Assembly: GCA_937874275.1 (NCBI GenBank)
Contig: CALNAU010000001.1
Span: 1 to 32,577 of the forward strand
Source of the DNA: an uncultured Clostridia bacterium
Lineage (GTDB): Bacteria; Bacillota; Clostridia; Christensenellales; Aristaeellaceae
Length of the DNA stretch: 32,577 nt
Reading direction: 5' to 3'
Under the pieces are notes generated by a model. It was given only the letters and a program-made list of their open reading frames with translations. It made no database searches and was not told the DNA's origin. This document shows, piece after piece, positions 27,373 through 32,577 of this stretch. The position numbers were made by a program, and so were the translations under genes. Within the stretch, counting starts at the first letter, position 1; every line of letters begins with the position of its first letter.

Positions 27373-27995
27373 CGTTCGGGCACAATGCGGGTAATGAAGC
27401 TGCGGCGATGAATGGGCGACGGACCTAATGCGCGGATGGCCTGAATATGCTCTGCCGTGCCATAGCCCTTGTGGCGCGCGAACCCGTATCCGGAGTACTG
27501 TTCGTCCAGCAGACGCAACTCCCGGTCTCGTGTTACCTTGGCCACGATAGAGGCCGCGGCGATGGAATAGCTCAGCGCGTCACCATGTATCAGCGCCCGC
27601 TCCTGTCCATCAAGGCCCAATCCATCCACCGCGTCTATCAAATACACCTGCGCGTGGGCACCCTCTGCGGCTCGGCGCATGGCCGCAAAGGTGGCCTGCA
27701 GGATGTTGATGTCATCAATCTCCTGCGGCTGGGCGCGACCAATGCCCACAAACAAAGCCATTGACATAATCTGCTCATACACCTGTTCGCGCCGCGCTTC
27801 CGACAGACGCTTGGAGTCGTCCACCCACTCAATGATAGGTTCCGCGGGCATCACCACACAAGCCGCGACCACTGGGCCTGCCAGGGGGCCGCGCCCGGCT
27901 TCGTCCATACCCGCCAGGCGAATGCCGGCCTGCCAGTACGTGGTATCGGTCGCCAGAAGCGATTGCAGGTGCGCCCTGCGCTTTTCATTGATCAT
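27369..27995 (-). CDS. rnhB: Ribonuclease HII
   Basis: Removes RNA from RNA-DNA hybrids and single ribonucleotides in DNA. 208 residues. The catalytic DEAGRGPLAGPVVAA begins at Asp31-Glu32; the third Asp is in YLIDAVDG, and the fourth in the segment preceding SYSIAAASIVAKVTRD, the family signature. The C-terminal HIQAIRALGPSPIHRRSF is typical. The ATG overlaps the rbgA stop as ATGA and the 3' end overlaps yraN in the same way. Confidence 0.97.
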   Translation of the reverse strand: MINEKRRAHLQSLLATDTTYWQAGIRLAGMDEAGRGPLAGPVVAACVVMPAEPIIEWVDDSKRLSEARREQVYEQIMSMALFVGIGRAQPQEIDDINILQATFAAMRRAAEGAHAQVYLIDAVDGLGLDGQERALIHGDALSYSIAAASIVAKVTRDRELRLLDEQYSGYGFARHKGYGTAEHIQAIRALGPSPIHRRSFITRIVPER

Positions 27996-28837
27996 GCCTT
28001 TTGAGGCGGGCTTTCCAGTGTTATCTTGCCGATGCGTCCGTCGCGAAATTCATCCAGCACGGCCGCCACAGCTCGGTCCATATCCAACACCCCACCGCGC
28101 AACAGGTAGCCGCGGCTGACACATATCGCCTCCAACAGCGCCTGCCCTTTCAAAGTGGGGTCCTGCAACTTATAGCGCTGCATCACAAGCGGGGCGTGAT
28201 TTTCCATCAATTCGGCCAGCAGCTGCTCCGCCAGTTTGGTGGTGTCCAGTATCTGATCTCTGATGGAGCCAATAAAGGCCAGCCTGCGCGCCGCCAGCGG
28301 GTCTTCCAGCTTAGGCCACAGCATGCCGGGTGAATCCATCAGCTCCAGGTAGGGCGTCACGCGGAACCACTGGGTGGAGCGCGTCACGCCCGGCCTGTCC
28401 TCGGTTTTGATGGTGGCTCTGCCTTTGATGAGGTTAATGAGGGTAGACTTGCCCACATTGGGCACACCGACCACCATGGCCCGCACGGTACGCTTGAAGC
28501 CACGCTGCTGGGCGCTTTCAATCCGGGCACTGGCCGCCTTTTCGATAAGCGGCACCACCTTGGCGGACATACGCAAACTGTTGATGGCAACCGTCGTGAT
28601 GCCCTGCGCCAGAAAGTGTGCTGTCCACGCCCTGGTCATGGCCGGATCGGCCAAATCGGATTTGTTGAGCAGCAAAATACGGGGCTTGTGACGAACCAAC
28701 TCATCCAGGTCCGGGTTGCGGCTGGAGACAGGCAGGCGGGCGTCGCATACCTCAATGACCACGTCGGTGCGCGCCAGCTGCGTTTGCAGTTGGCGCTTCG
28801 CCTTGGCCATATGGCCTGGATACCAGGAAATGGTCAA
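27992..28837 (-). CDS. rbgA: Ribosome biogenesis GTPase RbgA (YlqF)
   Basis: Circularly permuted GTPase needed for a late step of 50S assembly. 281 residues. The permuted order is visible: NKSDLAD (G4) near residue 58 comes first, then GVPNVGKST (G1), the switch region with PGVT (G2) and MDSPG (G3). The C-terminal RNA-binding domain contains LEAICVSRGYLLRGG. MTISWYPGHMAKAKRQL is the family's N-terminus. The start codon is TTG at 28837 with AGGAGG 7 nt upstream. It heads the long operon, with a promoter at 28869-28897, and rnhB follows with ATGA overlap. Confidence 0.97.
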   Translation of the reverse strand: MTISWYPGHMAKAKRQLQTQLARTDVVIEVCDARLPVSSRNPDLDELVRHKPRILLLNKSDLADPAMTRAWTAHFLAQGITTVAINSLRMSAKVVPLIEKAASARIESAQQRGFKRTVRAMVVGVPNVGKSTLINLIKGRATIKTEDRPGVTRSTQWFRVTPYLELMDSPGMLWPKLEDPLAARRLAFIGSIRDQILDTTKLAEQLLAELMENHAPLVMQRYKLQDPTLKGQALLEAICVSRGYLLRGGVLDMDRAVAAVLDEFRDGRIGKITLESPPQKA

Positions 28838-28868
28838 GCCGTCCCCTCCTCGTCATAAATCCGCAACA

Positions 28869-28897
28869 AAAATACCATGTGCCCCCATAAATTGCAA
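28869..28897 (-). promoter_or_regulatory. rbgA operon promoter
   Basis: Minus strand TTGCAA (28897-28892), 17 nt spacer, TATTTT (28874-28869). The -35 box lies inside the T-rich tail of the preceding terminator. Confidence 0.6.
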
Positions 28898-28930
28898 GAA
28901 ACTGGGAGGCGCCGCAGCGGCATCTCCCAG
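28895..28930 (-). terminator. Terminator of the shikimate-kinase-like gene
   Basis: Minus strand CTGGGAG (28930-28924) pairs with CTCCCAG (28908-28902). An inner GCCGC/GCGGC stem follows a 2 nt internal loop. The tail is TTTCTT, which runs into the rbgA -35. It lies 28 nt beyond the stop codon. Confidence 0.75.
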
Positions 28931-28958
28931 CATTTTACATTCACACTGTTCATTCATT

Positions 28959-29456
28959 TTAGAAGAGGCTGTTTACAAGCGTGGTAATCCCCTGCGCGCC
29001 CACCTGCACACCCAGGTTGTTCTCAAATGTATAATCGGCGCACGCCTTATAGAAACCGATGCGCTGGTTATACTCCTGTACAATCTCCTCATGATCGGTG
29101 GGCGAGTTGCCCTGACGCGCGTCCGCCAGCAATTGATCCAATGGCCGATCGACATGAATAATAATCCCATGGTTTTGCATCAGCTGCACATTCTCTTTGA
29201 CCATCGGCAGAACGCTGCCGGTGGACACGATGCACGGGAACTCATCAATCAACTCCATCAGCACGCCCGTCTCGGCGTTATGGAAGAATGCCTCTCCCAG
29301 CGTGGTCATGATCTGTTCCACAGGCATGTTCATCATGGCGCTCACGCGTTCATCGGTATCCACAAAGGGCATGTTGAGGTTGGCGGCCAACCGCCGACCA
29401 AGGGTTGTCTTTCCGCTTCCGGCCATGCCAACCAGAAAGACATGCAGCGGTACCAT
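28959..29456 (-). CDS. Shikimate-kinase-like P-loop protein, divergent active site
   Basis: A 165-residue small kinase fold of the shikimate kinase superfamily. Walker A GMAGSGKTT is at residues 10-18, and the DTD motif (Asp33, Asp35) at the usual place. The rest of the substrate pocket is altered: the conserved FR..E is FFHNAE (His59), the ATGGG loop is STGSV (78-82), and the lid Arg-Pro motif is RQGNSPT (114-120). The late R.PLY motif is RIGFY (Arg132). ATP binding is likely; shikimate as substrate is doubtful. There are no aro genes nearby. I chose the ATG at 29456 (MVPLHVFL) because GGGAGGG lies 7 nt upstream; an earlier in-frame start at 29489 has no such site. It has its own promoter and terminator, so it is monocistronic. 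Confidence 0.8.
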   Translation of the reverse strand: MVPLHVFLVGMAGSGKTTLGRRLAANLNMPFVDTDERVSAMMNMPVEQIMTTLGEAFFHNAETGVLMELIDEFPCIVSTGSVLPMVKENVQLMQNHGIIIHVDRPLDQLLADARQGNSPTDHEEIVQEYNQRIGFYKACADYTFENNLGVQVGAQGITTLVNSLF

Positions 29457-29500
29457 GTACAGTCCCTCCCGGGTATGATAATATGCCAAAGTACAGGAAT

Positions 29501-29529
29501 ATCATAGCATTAGCCCACCTCCTTTGCAA
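29501..29529 (-). promoter_or_regulatory. Promoter of the shikimate-kinase-like gene
   Basis: Minus strand TTGCAA (29529-29524), 17 nt spacer, TATGAT (29506-29501). The start near 29494 gives a leader of about 38 nt. Confidence 0.65.
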
Positions 29530-29617
29530 GACAAGATGGCTATTAAAAACACATCTTTGTCATGCGGAATCTCAGAAATCCTGTGAATGATTTGTAAAAA
29601 CTTTTTCTGGCAAACAC

Positions 29618-29646
29618 TATACAAGGCGTTGAATATGTGTTATATT
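29618..29646 (+). promoter_or_regulatory. Probable promoter of the zinc-ribbon gene
   Basis: TATACA (29618-29623), 17 nt spacer, TATATT (29641-29646), in an AT-rich stretch. It implies a leader of about 120 nt before the ATG at 29776. The -35 is weak. Confidence 0.5.
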
Positions 29647-29775
29647 GCTTGCGGTGCCAAGCCTAAGGGTCAGGTGTTCCTCCAGGTTATGTCGTCAGGT
29701 GACTGATGTGAAACAACCGCGGAAACAACTGTTATCGCATCGGTTTGGACATAATTAAAGGAGGTACATGTAAGC
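29647..29775 (+). promoter_or_regulatory. Long leader of the zinc-ribbon gene with start-stop pair
   Basis: The likely untranslated leader. It contains a direct repeat GTCAGGTG (29669-29676 and 29694-29701) and CCTCC (29679-29683), which is complementary to the core of the ribosome site AAAGGAGG (29757-29764). An ATG TAA start-stop pair (29768-29773) lies between that site and the true ATG. The true ATG is 11 nt from the site, the start-stop ATG only 3 nt. No known riboswitch recognised. Confidence 0.45.
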
Positions 29776-30054
29776 ATGTATACCGACAAAACCCTCACCT
29801 GCCGCGAGTGCGGCGCAGAATTCACCTTCTCTGGCTCCGAGCAGGCCTTCTACGCCGAAAAAGGCTTCCAGAATGAGCCCGGCCGTTGCCCCACCTGCCG
29901 TGCCAACCGCCGTAACAACAGCCATGGCGGCGAGCGCCAGATGTACGACGTGATCTGCGATGAATGTGGCGCCACCACGCAGGTCCCCTTCCAGCCCCGC
30001 GGTGACCGTCCGGTGTATTGCCGTGACTGCTTCTCCCGCCACAGCGGCCGGTAA
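29776..30054 (+). CDS. Small double zinc-ribbon protein (zf-trcl + CxxC-CxxC type)
   Basis: A 92-residue protein with two four-cysteine zinc sites. The first (Cys9, Cys12, Cys38, Cys41) surrounds GAEFTFSGSEQAFYAEKGF, the PF13451-like zf-trcl pattern. The second (Cys61, Cys64, Cys82, Cys85) has the CGATTQVPFQP..RPVYCRDCF pattern of the TIGR04272-type CxxC-CxxC domain. Between them lies a basic CRANRRNN segment. Such proteins are widespread in Clostridia and other anaerobes with no assigned role; nucleic-acid binding is a reasonable guess. AAAGGAGG is present, but its spacing of 11 nt is long. A strong terminator follows 19 nt after the stop, so the gene is monocistronic. Confidence 0.85.
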   Translation: MYTDKTLTCRECGAEFTFSGSEQAFYAEKGFQNEPGRCPTCRANRRNNSHGGERQMYDVICDECGATTQVPFQPRGDRPVYCRDCFSRHSGR

Positions 30055-30073
30055 GGTCTAACCATTCATAAAG

Positions 30074-30095
30074 CCCGCCGAAAGGCGGGTTTTTT
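30074..30095 (+). terminator. Terminator of the zinc-ribbon gene
   Basis: CCCGCC-GAAA-GGCGGG then TTTTTT: a GC-rich stem with a stable GNRA tetraloop and a full T-run. Confidence 0.93.
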
Positions 30096-30109
30096 GCTCT
30101 TTATTGAGC

Positions 30110-30530
30110 TTATTGCGTTTTTCTCCGACAGTTCATGCTGACCTCGTCCTGCGCCAATTCACACCAATATTGGGAATTCGGCCTATCGGGATTAAAATCC
30201 GGGGCATCAAAAACCATTTTCATTCTAAGGATGTTTTGCGCGGCATCTGCCTCTTTGATGGCCTGCTTATTGGATTGATAATAGGGGTTATTCCCACCGC
30301 ATAGATTTCAACACTATAGCCATCAAACCCCCTCCCATTTCGTTTCCGGTAATGGGCTCAGGCTTTGAATGAAGTACGAAATCAACATCAATTGGAGGCA
30401 TGACAATCAACAGAGCGCTGAACCTTCCGATAGGTTGCATTGACCCCGTAAAATGTGCTCACAAACCTCTTCATAACTTCGAACATAAACTCTGCTATCT
30501 AGATTGCGTCATTGACAACTTTCAAGAGCT
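30110..30530 (-). pseudogene. Probable decayed coding sequence, family not recognised
   Basis: No intact gene lies between 30096 and 30843. On the minus strand, protein-like text continues across successive frames. About 30400-30331 reads PIDVDFVLHSKPEPITGNE. About 30330-30297 reads FDGYSVEIYAVG in another frame. About 30296-30110 reads GNNPYYQSNKQAIKEADAAQ through MVFDAPDFNPDRPNSQYWCE to a TAA at 30112-30110 in a third. Upstream, FEVMKRFVSTFYGVNATYRK (about 30500-30440) may belong to the same gene. At least two frameshifts and one in-frame stop are needed. Base composition is poorer in G+C than the neighbours. I do not recognise the family. It lies on the 3' side of a tRNA-Ser gene, a common integration site, but I see no integrase or repeated tRNA end. 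Confidence 0.45.
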
Positions 30531-30812
30531 CCCTTATACTTTTGGCAGAAGCGGTGGAGAGCTCCGAGCCAACGGTTCGCCTCTGTTGCGGTTGCGCAAG
30601 CCCCGCTTCTTTATATTGCCGCGCATTCACAGATCTGGATACTGCTGTACTTAGTCTGAGCAAAAAAGACCCTTACATCAAAAGGTGCGCAGTCGATAAA
30701 TCGAGCGAGTCCCCTCCGGAAAAGTCTTTCAAGTACAAACTGCCCCATTATATGGTAGATGTCAAGAAGAGTAATGCCGAGTTCCTGGCTTGCATTACCG
30801 CGAATAATAGGC
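30531..30812. other. Gene-free stretch beside tRNA-Ser
   Basis: No convincing gene on either strand. A short open stretch on the minus strand (30832-30611, 73 codons) starts inside a hairpin, has no ribosome site and resembles no family I know. It may be older remains of the decayed gene to its left. Confidence 0.4.
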
Positions 30813-30840
30813 AGAATCCCTTGATTTCTCAAGGGATTCT
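30813..30840 (-). terminator. Perfect 12 bp hairpin 3' of tRNA-Ser(GCU)
   Basis: Arms AGAATCCCTTGA (30813-30824) and TCAAGGGATTCT (30829-30840) with a 4 nt loop (GAAA on the minus strand), starting 3 nt beyond the encoded CCA of tRNA-Ser. No T-run follows, so termination is not assured; it may set the 3' end for tRNA processing. Confidence 0.55.
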
Positions 30841-30843
30841 TGT

Positions 30844-30934
30844 TGGCGGAGAAGCCGGGATTTGAACCCGGGCACGGTTTAACCCGTCTACTCCCTTAGC
30901 AGGGGAGCCCCTTCGGCCACTTGGGTACTTCTCC
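30844..30934 (-). tRNA. tRNA-Ser (anticodon GCU)
   Basis: Acceptor stem GGAGAAG/CTTCTCC with G discriminator and encoded CCA (30846-30844). Anticodon loop CTGCTAA gives GCU, reading AGC and AGU. A long variable arm typical of serine tRNAs and a GGTTCAAATCC T-arm are present. It is the second gene of a two-tRNA transcript. Confidence 0.95.
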
Positions 30935-30951
30935 ATAGCCTGTGGTTGAGA

Positions 30952-31040
30952 TGGCGGAGAGAGAGGGATTCGAACCCCCGGTGCCTTTCGACATCACCAG
31001 TTTTCAAGACTGGCGCCTTAAACCGCTCGGCCATCTCTCC
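30952..31040 (-). tRNA. tRNA-Ser (anticodon UGA)
   Basis: Acceptor stem GGAGAGA/TCTCTCC, G discriminator, encoded CCA (30954-30952). The anticodon stem CCAGT/ACTGG encloses CTTGAAA, giving anticodon UGA, which reads UCA and other UCN codons. The long variable arm and GGTTCGAATCC T-loop are as expected for serine. It is 17 nt upstream of tRNA-Ser(GCU). Confidence 0.95.
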
Positions 31041-31074
31041 GCGGTTGCGCCAGGTTGCTCTGAAGCGCTTGAGT

Positions 31075-31104
31075 ATCATAGCAAAAACCCGCGCCGCCTG
31101 TCAA
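31075..31104 (-). promoter_or_regulatory. Promoter of the two tRNA-Ser genes
   Basis: Minus strand TTGACA (31104-31099, perfect), 18 nt spacer, TATGAT (31080-31075). The first tRNA starts about 35 nt downstream. Confidence 0.8.
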
Positions 31105-31130
31105 GCCGAAATTGGCGAAACAAGCGGCGC
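31083..31130 (-). terminator. Terminator-like hairpin after the coaD unit, overlapping the tRNA promoter
   Basis: Minus strand GCGCCGCTTGTT (31130-31119) can pair with 31102-31091 over 12 bp, including two G-T pairs. After GGG comes TTTTT (31087-31083). The 3' arm includes part of the tRNA -35 box and the T-run is in its spacer. The GGG between stem and T-run makes it an imperfect terminator. Confidence 0.5.
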
Positions 31131-31149
31131 AGATAGGGCGTATTTGATA

Positions 31150-31794
31150 TCAGGCCTGTTCCTCGTCTTCAAACGACTGGGCAGCGCTGATGTTCTGCTT
31201 GAGGATGCGTACCTCGTTGAGCTGTACGGACACAGCGGCATCCACATGCTCAAGCAAAGTGGTCAAATCGCGCTGGGTCTGCTGGCGCAGGCCCTCGGCA
31301 TGCTGGTTGGCATTTTCAAGCAGTTCGCGCGCCTGCGCTTCCGCGCGGGCCAGCACGGTGGTCTGACTGACCAACTCATCCGCTTGGGCACGGGCATCGT
31401 CAATCATATGCTGAGCACGATTCTGCGCGTCGGCCAGGATGGCGCGTGCCTGTTCGTCGGCCTGGCGGGTGGTTTCCTGCCCGTAGGCGTCGGCATGCGC
31501 CCGGGTTTGCTGGGCGTAGGTGTTGGCCTCGGATACCATGCCCTGCGCCTGCGCCTGGGCATCACCCATGGTTTTGTTGGCGGAGTCGGTGGCGTCGGCC
31601 AGAATGCGCTCCTCGTTGGTGATGATCTTGTCCGCTTTCTCCAGCGAAGGATCATAGTTGGTCACGATGCGCTTGAGCGCGTCCGTGATCTGGCTTTGGT
31701 TCACGATAACAGAATCCGTAAAAGGCATCTTTTTGGCGTTTTGCAGGCTAAGCGTCAGTTCGTCAATCAGAGCGAAAACTTCGTTTCTGGGCAT
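31150..31794 (-). CDS. Coiled-coil protein encoded after coaD, function unknown
   Basis: A 214-residue soluble protein. Residues 1-60 form a small helical N-terminus (MPRNEVFALIDELTLSLQNA ... PFTDSVIVNQSQITDALKRI). Residues about 65-190 are an Ala/Gln/Glu-rich coiled coil with repeats of the type ADA...A..MV.EA, superficially like ATP synthase subunit b or DivIVA. There is no membrane segment or ATPase motif. The N-terminal pattern matches an uncharacterised Clostridia family I recall downstream of coaD. The start is the ATG at 31794, with AAGGAGG 8 nt upstream and only 1 nt from the coaD stop, so translation is coupled. An earlier in-frame start at 31893 lies inside coaD. A cell-shape or division scaffold role is a guess. 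Confidence 0.8.
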   Translation of the reverse strand: MPRNEVFALIDELTLSLQNAKKMPFTDSVIVNQSQITDALKRIVTNYDPSLEKADKIITNEERILADATDSANKTMGDAQAQAQGMVSEANTYAQQTRAHADAYGQETTRQADEQARAILADAQNRAQHMIDDARAQADELVSQTTVLARAEAQARELLENANQHAEGLRQQTQRDLTTLLEHVDAAVSVQLNEVRILKQNISAAQSFEDEEQA

Positions 31795-31795
31795 A

Positions 31796-32311
31796 TTATT
31801 CCCCTCCTTCAGGCGTATCATCGGGTTTTTCAAGCTTATTGTAAAGGCGCAGCAAGGTTTCGTCAACAGCCGGCGGTACAAAGGCAGACACATCGCCGCC
31901 GAAATGGGCGATCTGGCGCACCAGAGAGGAGCTGACGCCGGCCAGCTCTGGCCGGGTCAACAGCACCACGGTCTCCAGGCCGGGAAGCAACTTTTCATTG
32001 GTCCAGGCCATAGGCATCTCATTCTCCAGGTCCTGTACGCCGCGCACGCCACGGATGACAAAGTCTGCCTGCTCCGCCTTGGCGAAATCCACCAACAGGC
32101 CGGAGAACGCCTTCACTTCAACGCCTTCACGGTTTCCCAAGGCGCGCTGGATGACATCCAGGCGCTTCTGTGTGGGCAGCAGGCCACTTTTATCCGGATT
32201 GACGAGCACGGCTACAATCAATCGGTCGCACAGCCTGCGTGCCCGCTTAATCAAATCCAGATGTCCGTTGGTCAGCGGGTCAAAGCTGCCCGGAAAAATC
32301 GCTGTCTTCAT
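31796..32311 (-). CDS. coaD: Pantetheine-phosphate adenylyltransferase
   Basis: Penultimate step of coenzyme A synthesis: 4'-phosphopantetheine + ATP to dephospho-CoA. 171 residues. The nucleotidyltransferase motif FPGSFDPLTNGHLDLIKRA is at residues 5-23, with TNGH in the T/HxGH position. RGVRG and the late SSSLVRQIAHFGGDVSAFVP are family hallmarks. I chose the ATG at 32311 (MKTAIFPGS) with AGGAGG 6 nt upstream; an earlier in-frame start lies within rsmD. The start overlaps the rsmD 3' end by 32 nt. rsmD-coaD is a conserved pair. Confidence 0.97.
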   Translation of the reverse strand: MKTAIFPGSFDPLTNGHLDLIKRARRLCDRLIVAVLVNPDKSGLLPTQKRLDVIQRALGNREGVEVKAFSGLLVDFAKAEQADFVIRGVRGVQDLENEMPMAWTNEKLLPGLETVVLLTRPELAGVSSSLVRQIAHFGGDVSAFVPPAVDETLLRLYNKLEKPDDTPEGGE

Positions 32312-32577
32312 CGGCACCCTCCTGTTTATGGCGGACAAAGTCGATGCACGTCATCCGATAGTCCTTGGTTCGAAATACCTCAAGCGCTTCCGGAACAATG
32401 ATGCTTGTGCCGCAGTCGCGCTCCATGATGACCCAGCCATCAGGAGACAACAATCCTGATTGCAAAATCTGATGCAAAATCGGCTCATAACGCATCTGAT
32501 AAGGAGGGTCAACAAAAATGATATCAAACTGTTCCCCCGTCCTCTCGAGCGTTTCCGTTGCCCGATGCCAATCCATG
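32280..32577 (-). CDS. rsmD: 16S rRNA m2G966 methyltransferase RsmD (5' part beyond window)
   Basis: The C-terminal 98 or so residues of an SAM-dependent N2-guanine methyltransferase for 16S rRNA; complete proteins are about 185 residues. The catalytic motif IIFVDPPYQ is present (residues near 19-27 of the visible part), followed by LHQILQSGLLSPDGWVIMERD, as in the family. The gene is open at the right edge, so its start is outside. The 3' end overlaps coaD, its usual partner. Confidence 0.9.
   Translation of the reverse strand, partial: MDWHRATETLERTGEQFDIIFVDPPYQMRYEPILHQILQSGLLSPDGWVIMERDCGTSIIVPEALEVFRTKDYRMTCIDFVRHKQEGADEDSDFSGQL

Noticed and set aside
29657..29775. A known riboswitch or cold-shock element in the zinc-ribbon leader
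   Set aside because: No conserved core of a riboswitch class I know could be matched; only simple repeats and a possible ribosome-site mask are visible.
30611..30832. A 73-codon minus-strand frame as a real small gene
   Set aside because: It begins inside a hairpin, has no ribosome site and resembles no known family; kept only as possible remains.
30055..30934. Integrative element with att sites at tRNA-Ser
   Set aside because: No second copy of the tRNA 3' end, no integrase and no mobility gene was found in the interval.

Overview
The window looks like a core-genome stretch of a GC-rich low-G+C-phylum bacterium (Bacillota, probably an uncultured Clostridia-type lineage). This is inferred from gene content and order. 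The Firmicutes-type order rbgA-rnhB-yraN ... dprA-topA-trmFO-hslV-hslU is present, as are rpsO-pnp-M16 peptidase ... ftsK/spoIIIE, secA-prfB and rsmD-coaD. The folate-dependent TrmFO, AGGAGG-type ribosome sites and strong TTGACA/TATAAT-like promoters fit the same assignment. A species cannot be named from sequence alone. Almost everything is on the minus strand; only a metallophosphoesterase and a small zinc-ribbon protein are on the plus strand.

Reading leftwards along the minus strand from the right edge, rsmD (partial), coaD and a coiled-coil protein form one unit. A promoter and two tRNA-Ser genes (UGA, GCU) follow. Next comes about 730 bp (30110-30840) without an intact gene, which holds what looks like a decayed coding sequence. 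A plus-strand zinc-ribbon gene with a long leader is next, then a divergently transcribed shikimate-kinase-like gene. From 28897 to 14731 lies one apparent 14 kb operon of ten genes: rbgA, rnhB, yraN, a 1379-residue fused membrane glycosyltransferase, comM, dprA, topA (with an internal promoter), trmFO, hslV and hslU. Overlaps are tight and it ends at a clear terminator. It combines ribosome assembly, DNA topology and uptake, tRNA modification and proteolysis.

The next unit is secA-prfB-DUF1461 membrane protein-tsaD (14701-9054), covering protein export, translation termination and t6A modification. It converges on the metallophosphoesterase gene. The last block is rpsO-pnp-M16 peptidase (8095-4068), then a separately promoted pair: a secreted DUF3298-like protein and ftsK/spoIIIE, which runs off the left edge.

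Most of the window is ordinary housekeeping sequence. The items most worth a second look are the giant tandem glycosyltransferase, the shikimate-kinase-like protein that lacks expected substrate-binding residues, and the decayed gene beside the tRNA-Ser pair. Others are the zinc-ribbon leader with a start-stop codon pair, the repeated packing of terminators onto the next promoter, the prfB gene without its frameshift but with its Shine-Dalgarno-like relic, and the secA mRNA that seems to begin with a hairpin. I did not find a CRISPR array, insertion sequence, toxin-antitoxin pair, defence island or biosynthetic cluster.
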